DNA from: Polycyclovorans sp002706265 | GTDB taxonomy: Bacteria; Pseudomonadota; Gammaproteobacteria; Nevskiales; Nevskiaceae | Direction of reading: 5' to 3' | NCBI GenBank assembly: GCA_963973915.1 | Contig: CAXBBM010000009.1 | Location: 1 to 64,000 of the forward strand | DNA length: 64,000 nt | Shown here: positions 6,697 to 14,113 of the stretch, piece after piece | Numbering within the stretch: the stretch's first letter is position 1 | Layout of the letters: each line of letters starts with the position of its first letter | The notes under the pieces: model-generated | What the model was told of the DNA's origin: nothing | Database searches by the model: none | Seen by the model: only the letters and a program-made list of their open reading frames with translations | Program-made: the position numbers and the translations under genes

Positions 6697-8969
6697 GACT
6701 CACGTTCTCCTGTGTTCGGCGGAGATTTCAACAAGGCATAGCCGCCCATGGCGGCAAGCGCCAGCACCACGATCTCGCCCAGGGTGTCCAGCGCACGAAA
6801 GTCCACCAGAATCACGTTGACGATGTTGCGCCCGTGGCCTTCGGGCATGGACCTGGCGATCAGCCATTCTGAAATCGACACCGGGCTGGGCGCCGCCATC
6901 ACCTGCCACAAGACCAGCGAGACAATGCCGCCGCCGAATATGGCGAGCACCATATCGGCCATCCGCTGCGAGGGGGACGAAAGCCGCCGCATGCGCGGCA
7001 GACGGAACAGAATCAGCACCAGCAAGATGGTCGTCAGGGTCTCGATCATCACCTGGGTAATGGCGAGGTCCGGCGCCGAAAACCAGAGATAGAGCAGGGA
7101 AACCCCGAAGCCGACGGCGCCCAGAATCAGCGCGACGCTCAGGGCATCCACGAGGCGGATGGCCAGAACCGCCAGCACCAGCACCCCGGCCGCCAGGACG
7201 ATGGGCACCGAAATCGTCGCGGAAAACTGTGGCCAGACCACGGCATCTCCGCGCAGCAGCAGGGTCGAAAGCAGCAGCACGATGGTGCTCAGCAGGGTGA
7301 TCGCCACATAACGGCGCAGCAGACCCGACTGCAGCTTCGCGGTCACCCCGACCGCCACTGCGCCCAGCGCGCCCAGTGATGCGTCATACGCGCGTTCGGG
7401 GCCAAACCGGTCCCAGCCGGCCGTACCCATCCAGCGCAGGGTTCGAGGCCAGAGCCACCACACCAGCGCCGCGATCGCCAGCGACCCCAGTGACGCGACG
7501 AAAGCGTGGTTGACCCCATGCCAGAGCGCCAGCGCAGCAGGATCAACGGCCCCGAGCGCGCGCGCGGCCGGCACCAGCACCTGATCCGCAAGGCCGGGCA
7601 CCAGACCCAACAGCAGCCCCAGGCCGGCCAGCGCCACCGGGCCCGCCAGCAGCCAGGGGCCCGCTTCATGAATCGCCTCGGGCGCCCTGGGCGCCCGCGG
7701 GGCGCCGATGAAGGGGCGCAGGGCAACGGTAAACAGCATGCCGCCGACGATACCGGCCGACACCACCGCGGCGACCACGACCCAGACGCCGTGGCCCAGG
7801 GCCGACTCCAGCAGCAGTTCTTTGGCGATGAACCCAAACCACGGCATCACCCCGGCCGCCGATGCCGCCGCAAACAGCGCGGCGCCCCAGGTCCAGGGCA
7901 GATGGCGCCGCATGCCGCCCACGCCCGAGAGGGCCTTGGCTCCGGTCTCATGGGTGATCACGCCCGCCAGCATGAACAGCGCCCCCTTGTAGAGCGCATG
8001 CGCCAGCAGGAAGCCCACCGCCGCCTGCGCCTCACCCATGCCGATCAGCAGGGTCAGCGTGCCCAGCGCCATCACCGTGGTGTAGGCCAGCACCTTCTTC
8101 ATTTCATCGGATCGAAACGCCATGAACGCCGCGAACACCGCGGTAAAGGCGCCCAGCGGTACCAGCCATTGCCAGCCGGGGTGCGCGCCCAGCGTCGGGT
8201 ACAGGCGGGCCAGCAAAAACACGCCGGCTTTGACCATGGTCGCCGAGTGCAGATAGGCCGACACCGGGGTCGGCGCCGCCATCGCATTCGGCAGCCAGAA
8301 ATGGAACGGAAACTGCGCCGACTTGGTCACGCATCCCAGCACGACCATCAGCAGGGCCCACCCGGAGGTGGGCTGGCTGATCAGCATCTCGCCCTGAAGG
8401 ACCCACTCCGAAAGTCGGTAGCTGCCCGCCATCTCGCCGAACATGATCAGCCCCACCAGCAGACACAGGCCGCCGGCCACGGTCACCACCAGGCCCTGCA
8501 GCGCCGCCTGTCGTGCCTTGGCCTGGGTGTGGTCGAAGCCGATCAGCAGATAGCTCGTCAGGCTGGTCAGCTCCCAGAAGATGAACAGCAGAATCACGTC
8601 ATCGGCCAGTACCAGGCCCAGCATCGCCGCCATGAACAGCAACAGCGTCGCCATGAAGCGCGGCTGGCGTTCGTCGCCCTCCAGATACTTGGCGGCGTAG
8701 GCGACGATGAACACCCCGATGCCCAGTACCAGTGATGCCATGAGCAGCGACAGGCCGTCGAGCCGGAAAGCGGCGGCAACATCGAGACCCGGCACCCAGG
8801 TGTAGGCTTCGAGCACCTCGGCGGCCTCGCCAGAAGCCATGCGCCCCAACAGCAGCAGGGCCACCACCGGCACGGCGACCAGCGCGAAGGCCCCCCGCCC
8901 CCCGGCCAGCCGGCTGATCCACGGTGCCGACACCGCGCCGGCAATGATCACCGCAAGCATCAGCAACAT
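6693..8969 (-). CDS. mnhA: Na+/H+ antiporter subunit A
   Basis: 758-aa first and largest Mrp subunit. The N-terminal ~500 residues are NuoL-like with the functional glutamate (FIFWELTSLTSYLLIGF) and lysine (LHSATMVKAGVFLLARL). The C-terminus adds a DUF4040-type helix pair (FSAPDLAITQVMIETL) and an MnhB-like final helix region (VDFRALDTLGEIVVLA). The complex exchanges cytoplasmic Na+ (sometimes K+ or Ca2+) for protons and supports pH and salt tolerance. The start at ATG 8969 follows AAAGGTG; an upstream in-frame start would add ~54 Arg/Pro-rich residues with no family support. First gene of the seven-gene minus-strand operon, 61 bp after the gene at 9031-9705. Confidence 0.95.
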   Translation of the reverse strand: MLLMLAVIIAGAVSAPWISRLAGGRGAFALVAVPVVALLLLGRMASGEAAEVLEAYTWVPGLDVAAAFRLDGLSLLMASLVLGIGVFIVAYAAKYLEGDERQPRFMATLLLFMAAMLGLVLADDVILLFIFWELTSLTSYLLIGFDHTQAKARQAALQGLVVTVAGGLCLLVGLIMFGEMAGSYRLSEWVLQGEMLISQPTSGWALLMVVLGCVTKSAQFPFHFWLPNAMAAPTPVSAYLHSATMVKAGVFLLARLYPTLGAHPGWQWLVPLGAFTAVFAAFMAFRSDEMKKVLAYTTVMALGTLTLLIGMGEAQAAVGFLLAHALYKGALFMLAGVITHETGAKALSGVGGMRRHLPWTWGAALFAAASAAGVMPWFGFIAKELLLESALGHGVWVVVAAVVSAGIVGGMLFTVALRPFIGAPRAPRAPEAIHEAGPWLLAGPVALAGLGLLLGLVPGLADQVLVPAARALGAVDPAALALWHGVNHAFVASLGSLAIAALVWWLWPRTLRWMGTAGWDRFGPERAYDASLGALGAVAVGVTAKLQSGLLRRYVAITLLSTIVLLLSTLLLRGDAVVWPQFSATISVPIVLAAGVLVLAVLAIRLVDALSVALILGAVGFGVSLLYLWFSAPDLAITQVMIETLTTILLVLILFRLPRMRRLSSPSQRMADMVLAIFGGGIVSLVLWQVMAAPSPVSISEWLIARSMPEGHGRNIVNVILVDFRALDTLGEIVVLALAAMGGYALLKSPPNTGERES

Positions 8970-9030
8970 GCGGCACCTTTCAGCCCGCAGCGGGTCAAGG
9001 GCGGGCGCAACGGGGCGATCAGAGGGGCGA

Positions 9031-9705
9031 TCACTGGGGCGCGGCCTTCCAGCCTTCGCCGTCGAAATGATGCACCAGGCGCTCCGGGGTGCGGCGCTGC
9101 AGACAGGCCCACATCTCGGCGGCAACGGCAACGGCGCTCACCGGGCGGTAGTAGGCAAAGCGCCCGCGCAGCACCGGCGCCATCAGGGGCGCCACCGCCT
9201 GGCCCACCGCTTCGGCAGGACGCGACGGATGACGGGGCGTCAGCAACAGCGAAGGGCGCATCACATGAACCTGTTCAAACTCCAGCGCAAGAATACCCGC
9301 CTCCATCTCGGCCTTGCAGCGCAGGTAGAACGACGCGGCCGACTTGGACGCCCCCACCGCACTGACCACCACCGCGGTTCGCGCACCCTGGGCACGCGCC
9401 TCTGTCGCGCGCGCCAGCACCGCGTCGACATCGATGGCGCGAAACGCCGCCTTGGAACCTGCCTGCTTGAGCGTCGTGCCCAGGGCGCTGACGAAGGCAT
9501 CCACCGGCACCTGCAAGGCCCCATCGGCAAACGCAAGGGTGTTCCAGTTCCCGTCGGGCGGCTCGGCGCCGGCCCGCTGCCACGCCCACACCGCGACCTG
9601 ATCCGGGTGGCTGCGCAGCCGCTGGGCCAGATGCTGGCCGACGGCGCCGGTGGCGCCGGCAAACGCAATTCGCAATCTCGACGCGGGCAATCCAGAAGTG
9701 GCCAT
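9031..9705 (-). CDS. NAD(P)-binding Rossmann protein, atypical SDR (HTATIP2/YwnB-like)
   Basis: 224 aa. A Rossmann nucleotide-binding motif (IAFAGATGAVGQHLAQRL, from residue ~12) starts the protein; SALGTTLKQAGSKAAFRAIDVD, VVVSAVGASKSAASFYLRCKAEME and VMRPSLLL follow in the order seen in atypical short-chain dehydrogenases of the HTATIP2/oxidoreductase type. The classical YxxxK pair is represented by a Y in SFYLRCKAE. These proteins bind NAD(P)H; many have no known substrate. It lies 61 bp before mnhA on the same strand and could be co-transcribed, but no functional link is evident. Divergent from the HIT gene (89 bp between starts). Confidence 0.75.
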   Translation of the reverse strand: MATSGLPASRLRIAFAGATGAVGQHLAQRLRSHPDQVAVWAWQRAGAEPPDGNWNTLAFADGALQVPVDAFVSALGTTLKQAGSKAAFRAIDVDAVLARATEARAQGARTAVVVSAVGASKSAASFYLRCKAEMEAGILALEFEQVHVMRPSLLLTPRHPSRPAEAVGQAVAPLMAPVLRGRFAYYRPVSAVAVAAEMWACLQRRTPERLVHHFDGEGWKAAPQ

Positions 9706-9794
9706 GTTGCGCAGAATGTACCTTGAGGAAATGACGCCAAAAGCGTTCGGTCACTTAGAGTGGCGGAACAAGGTCACAGAACATTGACACCCGC

Positions 9795-10214
9795 ATGAGC
9801 GCCTACACCCTCGACCCTCGTCTGGCCGCCGACACCTTACCGGTGATCGACGCGGCCCTGTGCAGCATTCGCCTGATGAATGACGCCCGCTACCCCTGGC
9901 TGGTGCTGATTCCGCGGCGTCCGGGGCTGCGCGAACTCTACGAACTCGAAGCCCCTGATCTTGCGCAATTCTGGCGTGAGTCCACCACCGTGTCACGCGC
10001 CCTGATGCAGCACGCGCAGGGCCACAAACTCAACGTCGCCGCCCTGGGCAATGTCGTGGCGCAACTGCATGTGCACCACGTGGTGCGTTTTGCCGGCGAC
10101 GACGCCTGGCCCGGACCGGTCTGGGGCAAGCACCCGCCACGCCCCTATGCGCCGGAGGTCGCGCAGCAGCTCATCGCCGCGCTTCAGCCGCGCGTGCAGA
10201 CGCTGCAACCCTGA
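9795..10214 (+). CDS. HIT-family nucleotide-binding protein
   Basis: 139-aa histidine-triad protein. The signature reads NVVAQLHVHHVVRF, so the first His of the canonical triad is Gln, as is usual in the ~140-aa proteobacterial branch, with the remaining histidines kept. Other family marks: MNDARYPWLVLIPRR near residue 33 and WPGPVWGKHPPRPY at the C-terminus. HIT proteins hydrolyse nucleotide phosphoramidates or dinucleoside polyphosphates; the substrate here is unknown. Start ATG 9795; no strong Shine-Dalgarno sequence is visible. Confidence 0.88.
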   Translation: MSAYTLDPRLAADTLPVIDAALCSIRLMNDARYPWLVLIPRRPGLRELYELEAPDLAQFWRESTTVSRALMQHAQGHKLNVAALGNVVAQLHVHHVVRFAGDDAWPGPVWGKHPPRPYAPEVAQQLIAALQPRVQTLQP

Positions 10215-10299
10215 GCGATCGGCGCGCGGCATCCGCCCGCCTCGGTGACGGCGCAGCCGCCACGCACGCCCCCCGAAAGACCTCGCTTATGCTGTGGCC

Positions 10300-11013
10300 A
10301 TGACTTTTGAACAGCGCGACCAAGGCCATCGCCATCTGCTGTTTGCGCCTGCCGCGTGGCCGGACGCCGGGTTCAGCCTGTTCGACGCCGGCAGCCGGCA
10401 ACACGAGGCGCTGCGCCCCTTCGGCGGCGGTCGCAACAGCACCTGGCTTTATCGGCGCAGCGAGGGTCCCGACTGGGTGCTGCGCCATTACGCACGCGGC
10501 GGACTGGTGGGCAAACTGGTGCGCGGGCGCTACACCTGGCTGGGCCTGGAGCGCACCCGCGCCTGGCGCGAACTGCGCCTGCTGGGCTGGATGCGCGAAC
10601 AGGCGCTGCCGGTGCCCAGACCCATCGCCGCGCATGTCATCCGCCTGGGCGCGGTCTACGAGCAGCATCTGCTTACCGAGCGCATCGGCCACAACGCCGA
10701 ACCGCTGCAAGCCGTGCTGCAGACCCGGCCGATGGGCGACGCCGAGTGGACCGCCCTGGGCCAGTGCCTGCGCCGCTTTCACGACGCCGGCGTACACCAC
10801 GCCGACCTCAACACCGGCAACGTGCTGCTCGACGACCAGGGCCGCTTTCACCTGCTCGACTTCGATCGCGGCCAGCGCGCGACCGGCCACGACTTCGTTC
10901 CCAAGGTGCTCGCCCGGTTTCTGCGCTCACTGCACAAGCAGCGCGATCGCCTGCCGGGCTTTCACTTCACCGACGCCGACTGGCCCCGATTGCTCGACGG
11001 CCACGGTCGCTGA
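10300..11013 (+). CDS. kdkA: 3-deoxy-D-manno-octulosonic acid (Kdo) kinase
   Basis: 237-aa small protein-kinase-fold enzyme that phosphorylates Kdo in the lipid A-inner core region. Visible motifs: GGGRNSTWLYR (nucleotide loop), WVLRHYARGGLVGKLVRGRY (family signature), YEQHLLTERI, the catalytic loop GVHHADLNTGNVLL and the metal-binding LLDFDRG. This set is characteristic of KdkA rather than RIO or APH kinases. The ATG at 10300 was chosen; a GTG two codons earlier is possible and neither has a strong ribosome-binding site. Its presence suggests a Haemophilus/Vibrio/Xanthomonas-type core with a single phosphorylated Kdo. Confidence 0.88.
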   Translation: MTFEQRDQGHRHLLFAPAAWPDAGFSLFDAGSRQHEALRPFGGGRNSTWLYRRSEGPDWVLRHYARGGLVGKLVRGRYTWLGLERTRAWRELRLLGWMREQALPVPRPIAAHVIRLGAVYEQHLLTERIGHNAEPLQAVLQTRPMGDAEWTALGQCLRRFHDAGVHHADLNTGNVLLDDQGRFHLLDFDRGQRATGHDFVPKVLARFLRSLHKQRDRLPGFHFTDADWPRLLDGHGR

Positions 11014-11040
11014 AGCGCACCCGCAAAGAACCGACCGCCC

Positions 11041-12003
11041 TCATTCAACCCGAGCCGCGGCGTCCTTCACCGGCGCCACCGCCTCTGCACATTGCACCGC
11101 CACCGGCACCACGCGGCGATGACGGCTGAGGCCGTCGAAGGCATAAATGGCCAGCGCGATCCAGATGAGGCCAAAGCCCACGCCCTGTTGCAGCACGAAG
11201 GGTTCGGCAAACAGCACCACCGCCGTCAGCAGCTGCAGGCTGGGCGCGAGGTACTGCATCACCCCCACGGTCGACAGCGAGACCCGGCGCACGCCAAAGG
11301 CAAAGCTCATCAAGGGAATGGCGGTGAAGATGCCGGCGCCGATCAGCAGCGCACCGATCGCCCCGCCCTGCGAAAAGAACGCCCCCGACGCACCCCGCCA
11401 CAGCAGATAGGCAATGGCAAACGGCAACAGCAGCAGGGTTTCAACGTGCAGGCCGGTGATGGCGTCCACCGCCACCCGTTTGCGGATGAAGCCGTAGAAG
11501 GCAAAGCTGAAGGCCAGCACCAGCGCAATCCACGGCAGGCGGCCGACCAGCAGCGTCAGCCAGATCACCCCCGCCACCGCGAACCCCACGGCCAGCGACT
11601 GCCAGCGGTTGAGCTTTTCGCCCAGCAGCAGCACGCCCAGCGCCACGCTCACCAGGGGGTTGATGAAGTAGCCAAGGCTGGCCTCGACCACTTGCCGCTC
11701 GGCGACCGCCCAGACATAGATGAACCAGTTCAGTGAAATCATGGTCGCCGAGGCCAGCAGCCAGGCCACCGCACGCGGCTGTCGCAGCACGGCGATCACA
11801 TTGCCCAGTTGCCGCTTGAACGCCAGCAGCGCAAAGGTGAACAGGCAGGCCCAGACCATGCGGTGGACCATGATTTCCACCGGCGACACGCTGTCGAGCG
11901 CGCGCATGTACAGCGGCAGCGTGCCCCAGATGAGAAACGCGCACGCTACCGCCATCAGGCCACGGCGCGTGTCTTCAGCGGCGGTTGGGGGTGCGGGGGT
12001 CAC
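11041..12003 (-). CDS. rarD: EamA-family transporter RarD
   Basis: Ten-helix inner-membrane protein of the drug/metabolite transporter superfamily. RarD marks are AFLIWGTLPLYMRAL at the first helix, VEIMVHRMVWAC, SLNWFIYVWAV, SLGYFINPLVSVALG and a C-terminal half ending in FGLIWIALAIYAFDG. The frame is open up to 12117. The GTG at 12003 gives ~15 residues before helix 1, as in E. coli RarD, and is preferred, though its ribosome-binding site is weak. The substrate is unknown; chloramphenicol sensitivity in E. coli named the family. The last ~25 residues (after GLSRHRR) are an extra hydrophilic tail. Confidence 0.88.
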   Translation of the reverse strand: MTPAPPTAAEDTRRGLMAVACAFLIWGTLPLYMRALDSVSPVEIMVHRMVWACLFTFALLAFKRQLGNVIAVLRQPRAVAWLLASATMISLNWFIYVWAVAERQVVEASLGYFINPLVSVALGVLLLGEKLNRWQSLAVGFAVAGVIWLTLLVGRLPWIALVLAFSFAFYGFIRKRVAVDAITGLHVETLLLLPFAIAYLLWRGASGAFFSQGGAIGALLIGAGIFTAIPLMSFAFGVRRVSLSTVGVMQYLAPSLQLLTAVVLFAEPFVLQQGVGFGLIWIALAIYAFDGLSRHRRVVPVAVQCAEAVAPVKDAAARVE

Positions 12004-12132
12004 GGGGCGAACGCGCTGCGAATAAAAGCGCGATGGGTGCGTGCCGACAGGCGCGGGGGCGTCACACCTCCGCGCCCTGAAGGCATGCGCCGCCACGGCA
12101 GATGCAGCGTTCAGCACAGGCCACTGCGCGCC

Positions 12133-13080
12133 TCACTGCAACGCGGCTTTCAGTTCCTTGCTGAGCGCCGCCAGCGCCTCGCCGGCTGCGGGAATGGCGC
12201 CATCGAGCGAGAACAGGCCGTGAATCTGGTCGGGCAGCTCCGTCAGGCTGACCGGCACCCCCGCGCGCTTCAGCGCCTCGGCATAGCGTACGCCGTCGTC
12301 GTGCAAGGGGTCGTACCCACAGACCAGCACGCTGGCCGGCGGCAGGCCCTTGAGTTTGGGCGCGCGCAGCGGCGAGGCGCGCCAGTCCGCAGCGTGCATG
12401 GCATCGCTGAGATAGTGGCCCAGGAAATACCGCATCAGGTCGGCCGTCAAAAAATAGCCGTCGGCATTCCTGACCGCGCTTTCGGTCTCGCCCTGCATGT
12501 CGGACACCGGATAGATCAGCACCTGGTAGGCAATCTTGGGGCCGCCGGCATCGCGCGCCAGCAGGCAGGTCACCGCCGCCAGGTTGCCGCCGGCCGAATC
12601 GCCGGCCACGGCGATGCGGTCGGCGTCGATCTTCAGCGCGTCGGCTTGCGTGGCCGCCCATTGGGTCACCGCCCAGCAATCGTCCACCGCCGCCGGGAAC
12701 GGGGCCTCGGGTGCCAGACGGTAATCCACCGACAGCACCGCGCAGCCCGACAGATTGGTGAAGCGCCGGCACAGCGAATCGTAGGCGTCGAGATCGCCGA
12801 TGACGAAGCCGCCCCCATGGAAGAAAAGGCACAGCGGCAGCACCGCATCGGCGGTCGTGCCGTGCGGGCGGTAGTAGCGGGTGGGAATCTGGCCGGCCGG
12901 ACCCGGCACCGCCAGATCGCGCACCTCGGCCACCGGGTCTGGCTTGGATTGCAGCATCTTCAGGCCCAGCCCGAAGGCGCTGCGGGCTTCGGCGGGGGAC
13001 ATCTGATCCATCGTCGGCTGGCCGGAGGCCGCCATCATGTCCAGCACTTGCTTGGCCTGCGGGTTCAGGGGGGCGCTCAT
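12133..13080 (-). CDS. Alpha/beta-hydrolase esterase, hormone-sensitive-lipase family
   Basis: 315-aa esterase. The oxyanion motif FFHGGGF (HGGG at 88-91), nucleophile motif AGDSAGGN (Ser162), and a C-terminal DQIHGLFS that supplies the catalytic His place it in bacterial family IV (HSL-like) carboxylesterases, which hydrolyse short- to medium-chain esters. The ATG at 13080 is preceded by AGGAG at 8 bp; upstream in-frame starts are too close to that site or lack one. It lies 58 bp after the SDR gene on the same strand, and both follow a MalT-like regulator, so they probably form a small inducible catabolic operon. Substrate unknown. Confidence 0.9.
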   Translation of the reverse strand: MSAPLNPQAKQVLDMMAASGQPTMDQMSPAEARSAFGLGLKMLQSKPDPVAEVRDLAVPGPAGQIPTRYYRPHGTTADAVLPLCLFFHGGGFVIGDLDAYDSLCRRFTNLSGCAVLSVDYRLAPEAPFPAAVDDCWAVTQWAATQADALKIDADRIAVAGDSAGGNLAAVTCLLARDAGGPKIAYQVLIYPVSDMQGETESAVRNADGYFLTADLMRYFLGHYLSDAMHAADWRASPLRAPKLKGLPPASVLVCGYDPLHDDGVRYAEALKRAGVPVSLTELPDQIHGLFSLDGAIPAAGEALAALSKELKAALQ

Positions 13081-13138
13081 CGGCATTGCTCCTGCGAAAT
13101 GAAAGGGGGGTGAAGAACAGATTAAGAACAGACGTGCC

Positions 13139-13942
13139 TCAAGCGGCGGTGAAGCCGCCATCGATGACCAGTTCGCTGCCGGTCATCCACGCGGTGGCGT
13201 CTGAGGCCAGATAGATCACCGCGCCCGCAATGTCGGACGGCGTGCCGAAGCGGCCCAGCAGATGCGCCGCCTTGATGTCGGCCTCGGCGCTCGCGTAATC
13301 GGGTGCCAGGCCCAGGGTGACGAAGTCCTGCACGAAATTGCTGCCCATCTCGGTGTCGACGATGGCGGGATGCACCGAGTTGACGCGGATGCCGGTGCCC
13401 AGCTTGGCCAGCTCCACCGCAGCCGCCTTGGTCATGGTGCGCACCGCGCCCTTGGACGCGTGGTAGGCAATGTGGGCGGGCGTGCCGATCATGCCCGCCA
13501 CCGACGACAGGTTGACGATTGACGCCCCGGCCTTCATCACCCGCGCCGCGTGCTTCATGCCCAGAAACACGCCGGTGACGTTAACGTCCATAAGGCTGCG
13601 GAAGGCCTCGAACGTGCACTCGGTGAGCAGTGCCGCGGTCTCGACGCCGGCATTGTTGACCAGCACGTCGAGGCCGCCGAAATGCTGCTGCGCGGCGGCC
13701 ACGGCGGCTTCCCACTGGTCTTCCACGGTCACGTCGAGGGTCACGAACAGCGCCTTGCCGCCCTGATCCTTGATGCGCCGCACCGTGGCCTGCCCCTGAT
13801 CCTCCAGCCGGTCGGTGACCACCACCGCTGCCCCGGCCTCGGCCATCGCCTCGGCGACGGCCGCACCGATGCCCCGCGCCGCGCCGGTGACCAGGGCCAC
13901 CCTGCCGTCCAGACGAAACCGGCTCATCGTGCCTGCGCTCAT
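13139..13942 (-). CDS. Classical short-chain dehydrogenase/reductase
   Basis: 267 aa. Cofactor motif VTGAARGIG (18-26), NNAGVE, the active-site serine in NLSSVAG, catalytic YHASKGA, and VHPAIVDTEM before a substrate loop; the end is GSELVIDGGFTAA. An aspartate after the second beta strand (VVVTDRLED) favours NAD over NADP. The architecture resembles hydroxysteroid and cyclic-alcohol dehydrogenases, but the substrate cannot be fixed. The start at ATG 13942 has GAGGAGAG a few bases upstream. First gene of a pair with the esterase at 12133. Confidence 0.92.
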   Translation of the reverse strand: MSAGTMSRFRLDGRVALVTGAARGIGAAVAEAMAEAGAAVVVTDRLEDQGQATVRRIKDQGGKALFVTLDVTVEDQWEAAVAAAQQHFGGLDVLVNNAGVETAALLTECTFEAFRSLMDVNVTGVFLGMKHAARVMKAGASIVNLSSVAGMIGTPAHIAYHASKGAVRTMTKAAAVELAKLGTGIRVNSVHPAIVDTEMGSNFVQDFVTLGLAPDYASAEADIKAAHLLGRFGTPSDIAGAVIYLASDATAWMTGSELVIDGGFTAA

Positions 13943-14061
13943 GCAATCTCTCCTCATACGGGTAACGGTCTCGCCGTTTGGCGCCCCTGCGCGTGTGCAC
14001 GCTGCGCGTGATTTTTGGGTCGCCCGGCCACCATAGGCGGCGGGCTGGCGGCCCAGCCACC

Positions 14062-14073
14062 ACCCCTAAGGGT
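14062..14073. promoter_or_regulatory. Operator-like palindrome upstream of the SDR/esterase pair
   Basis: ACCCCTAAGGGT pairs in 5 of 6 positions about its centre and lies ~120 bp before the SDR start codon, in the 171-bp gap after the LuxR-type regulator gene. It is the only obvious dyad there, so it is a candidate site for that regulator; this is inference. Confidence 0.3.
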
Positions 14074-14113
14074 AGTCACCGGCCTGTTCGTCATGGCGGG
14101 CGCACGAGGCTCA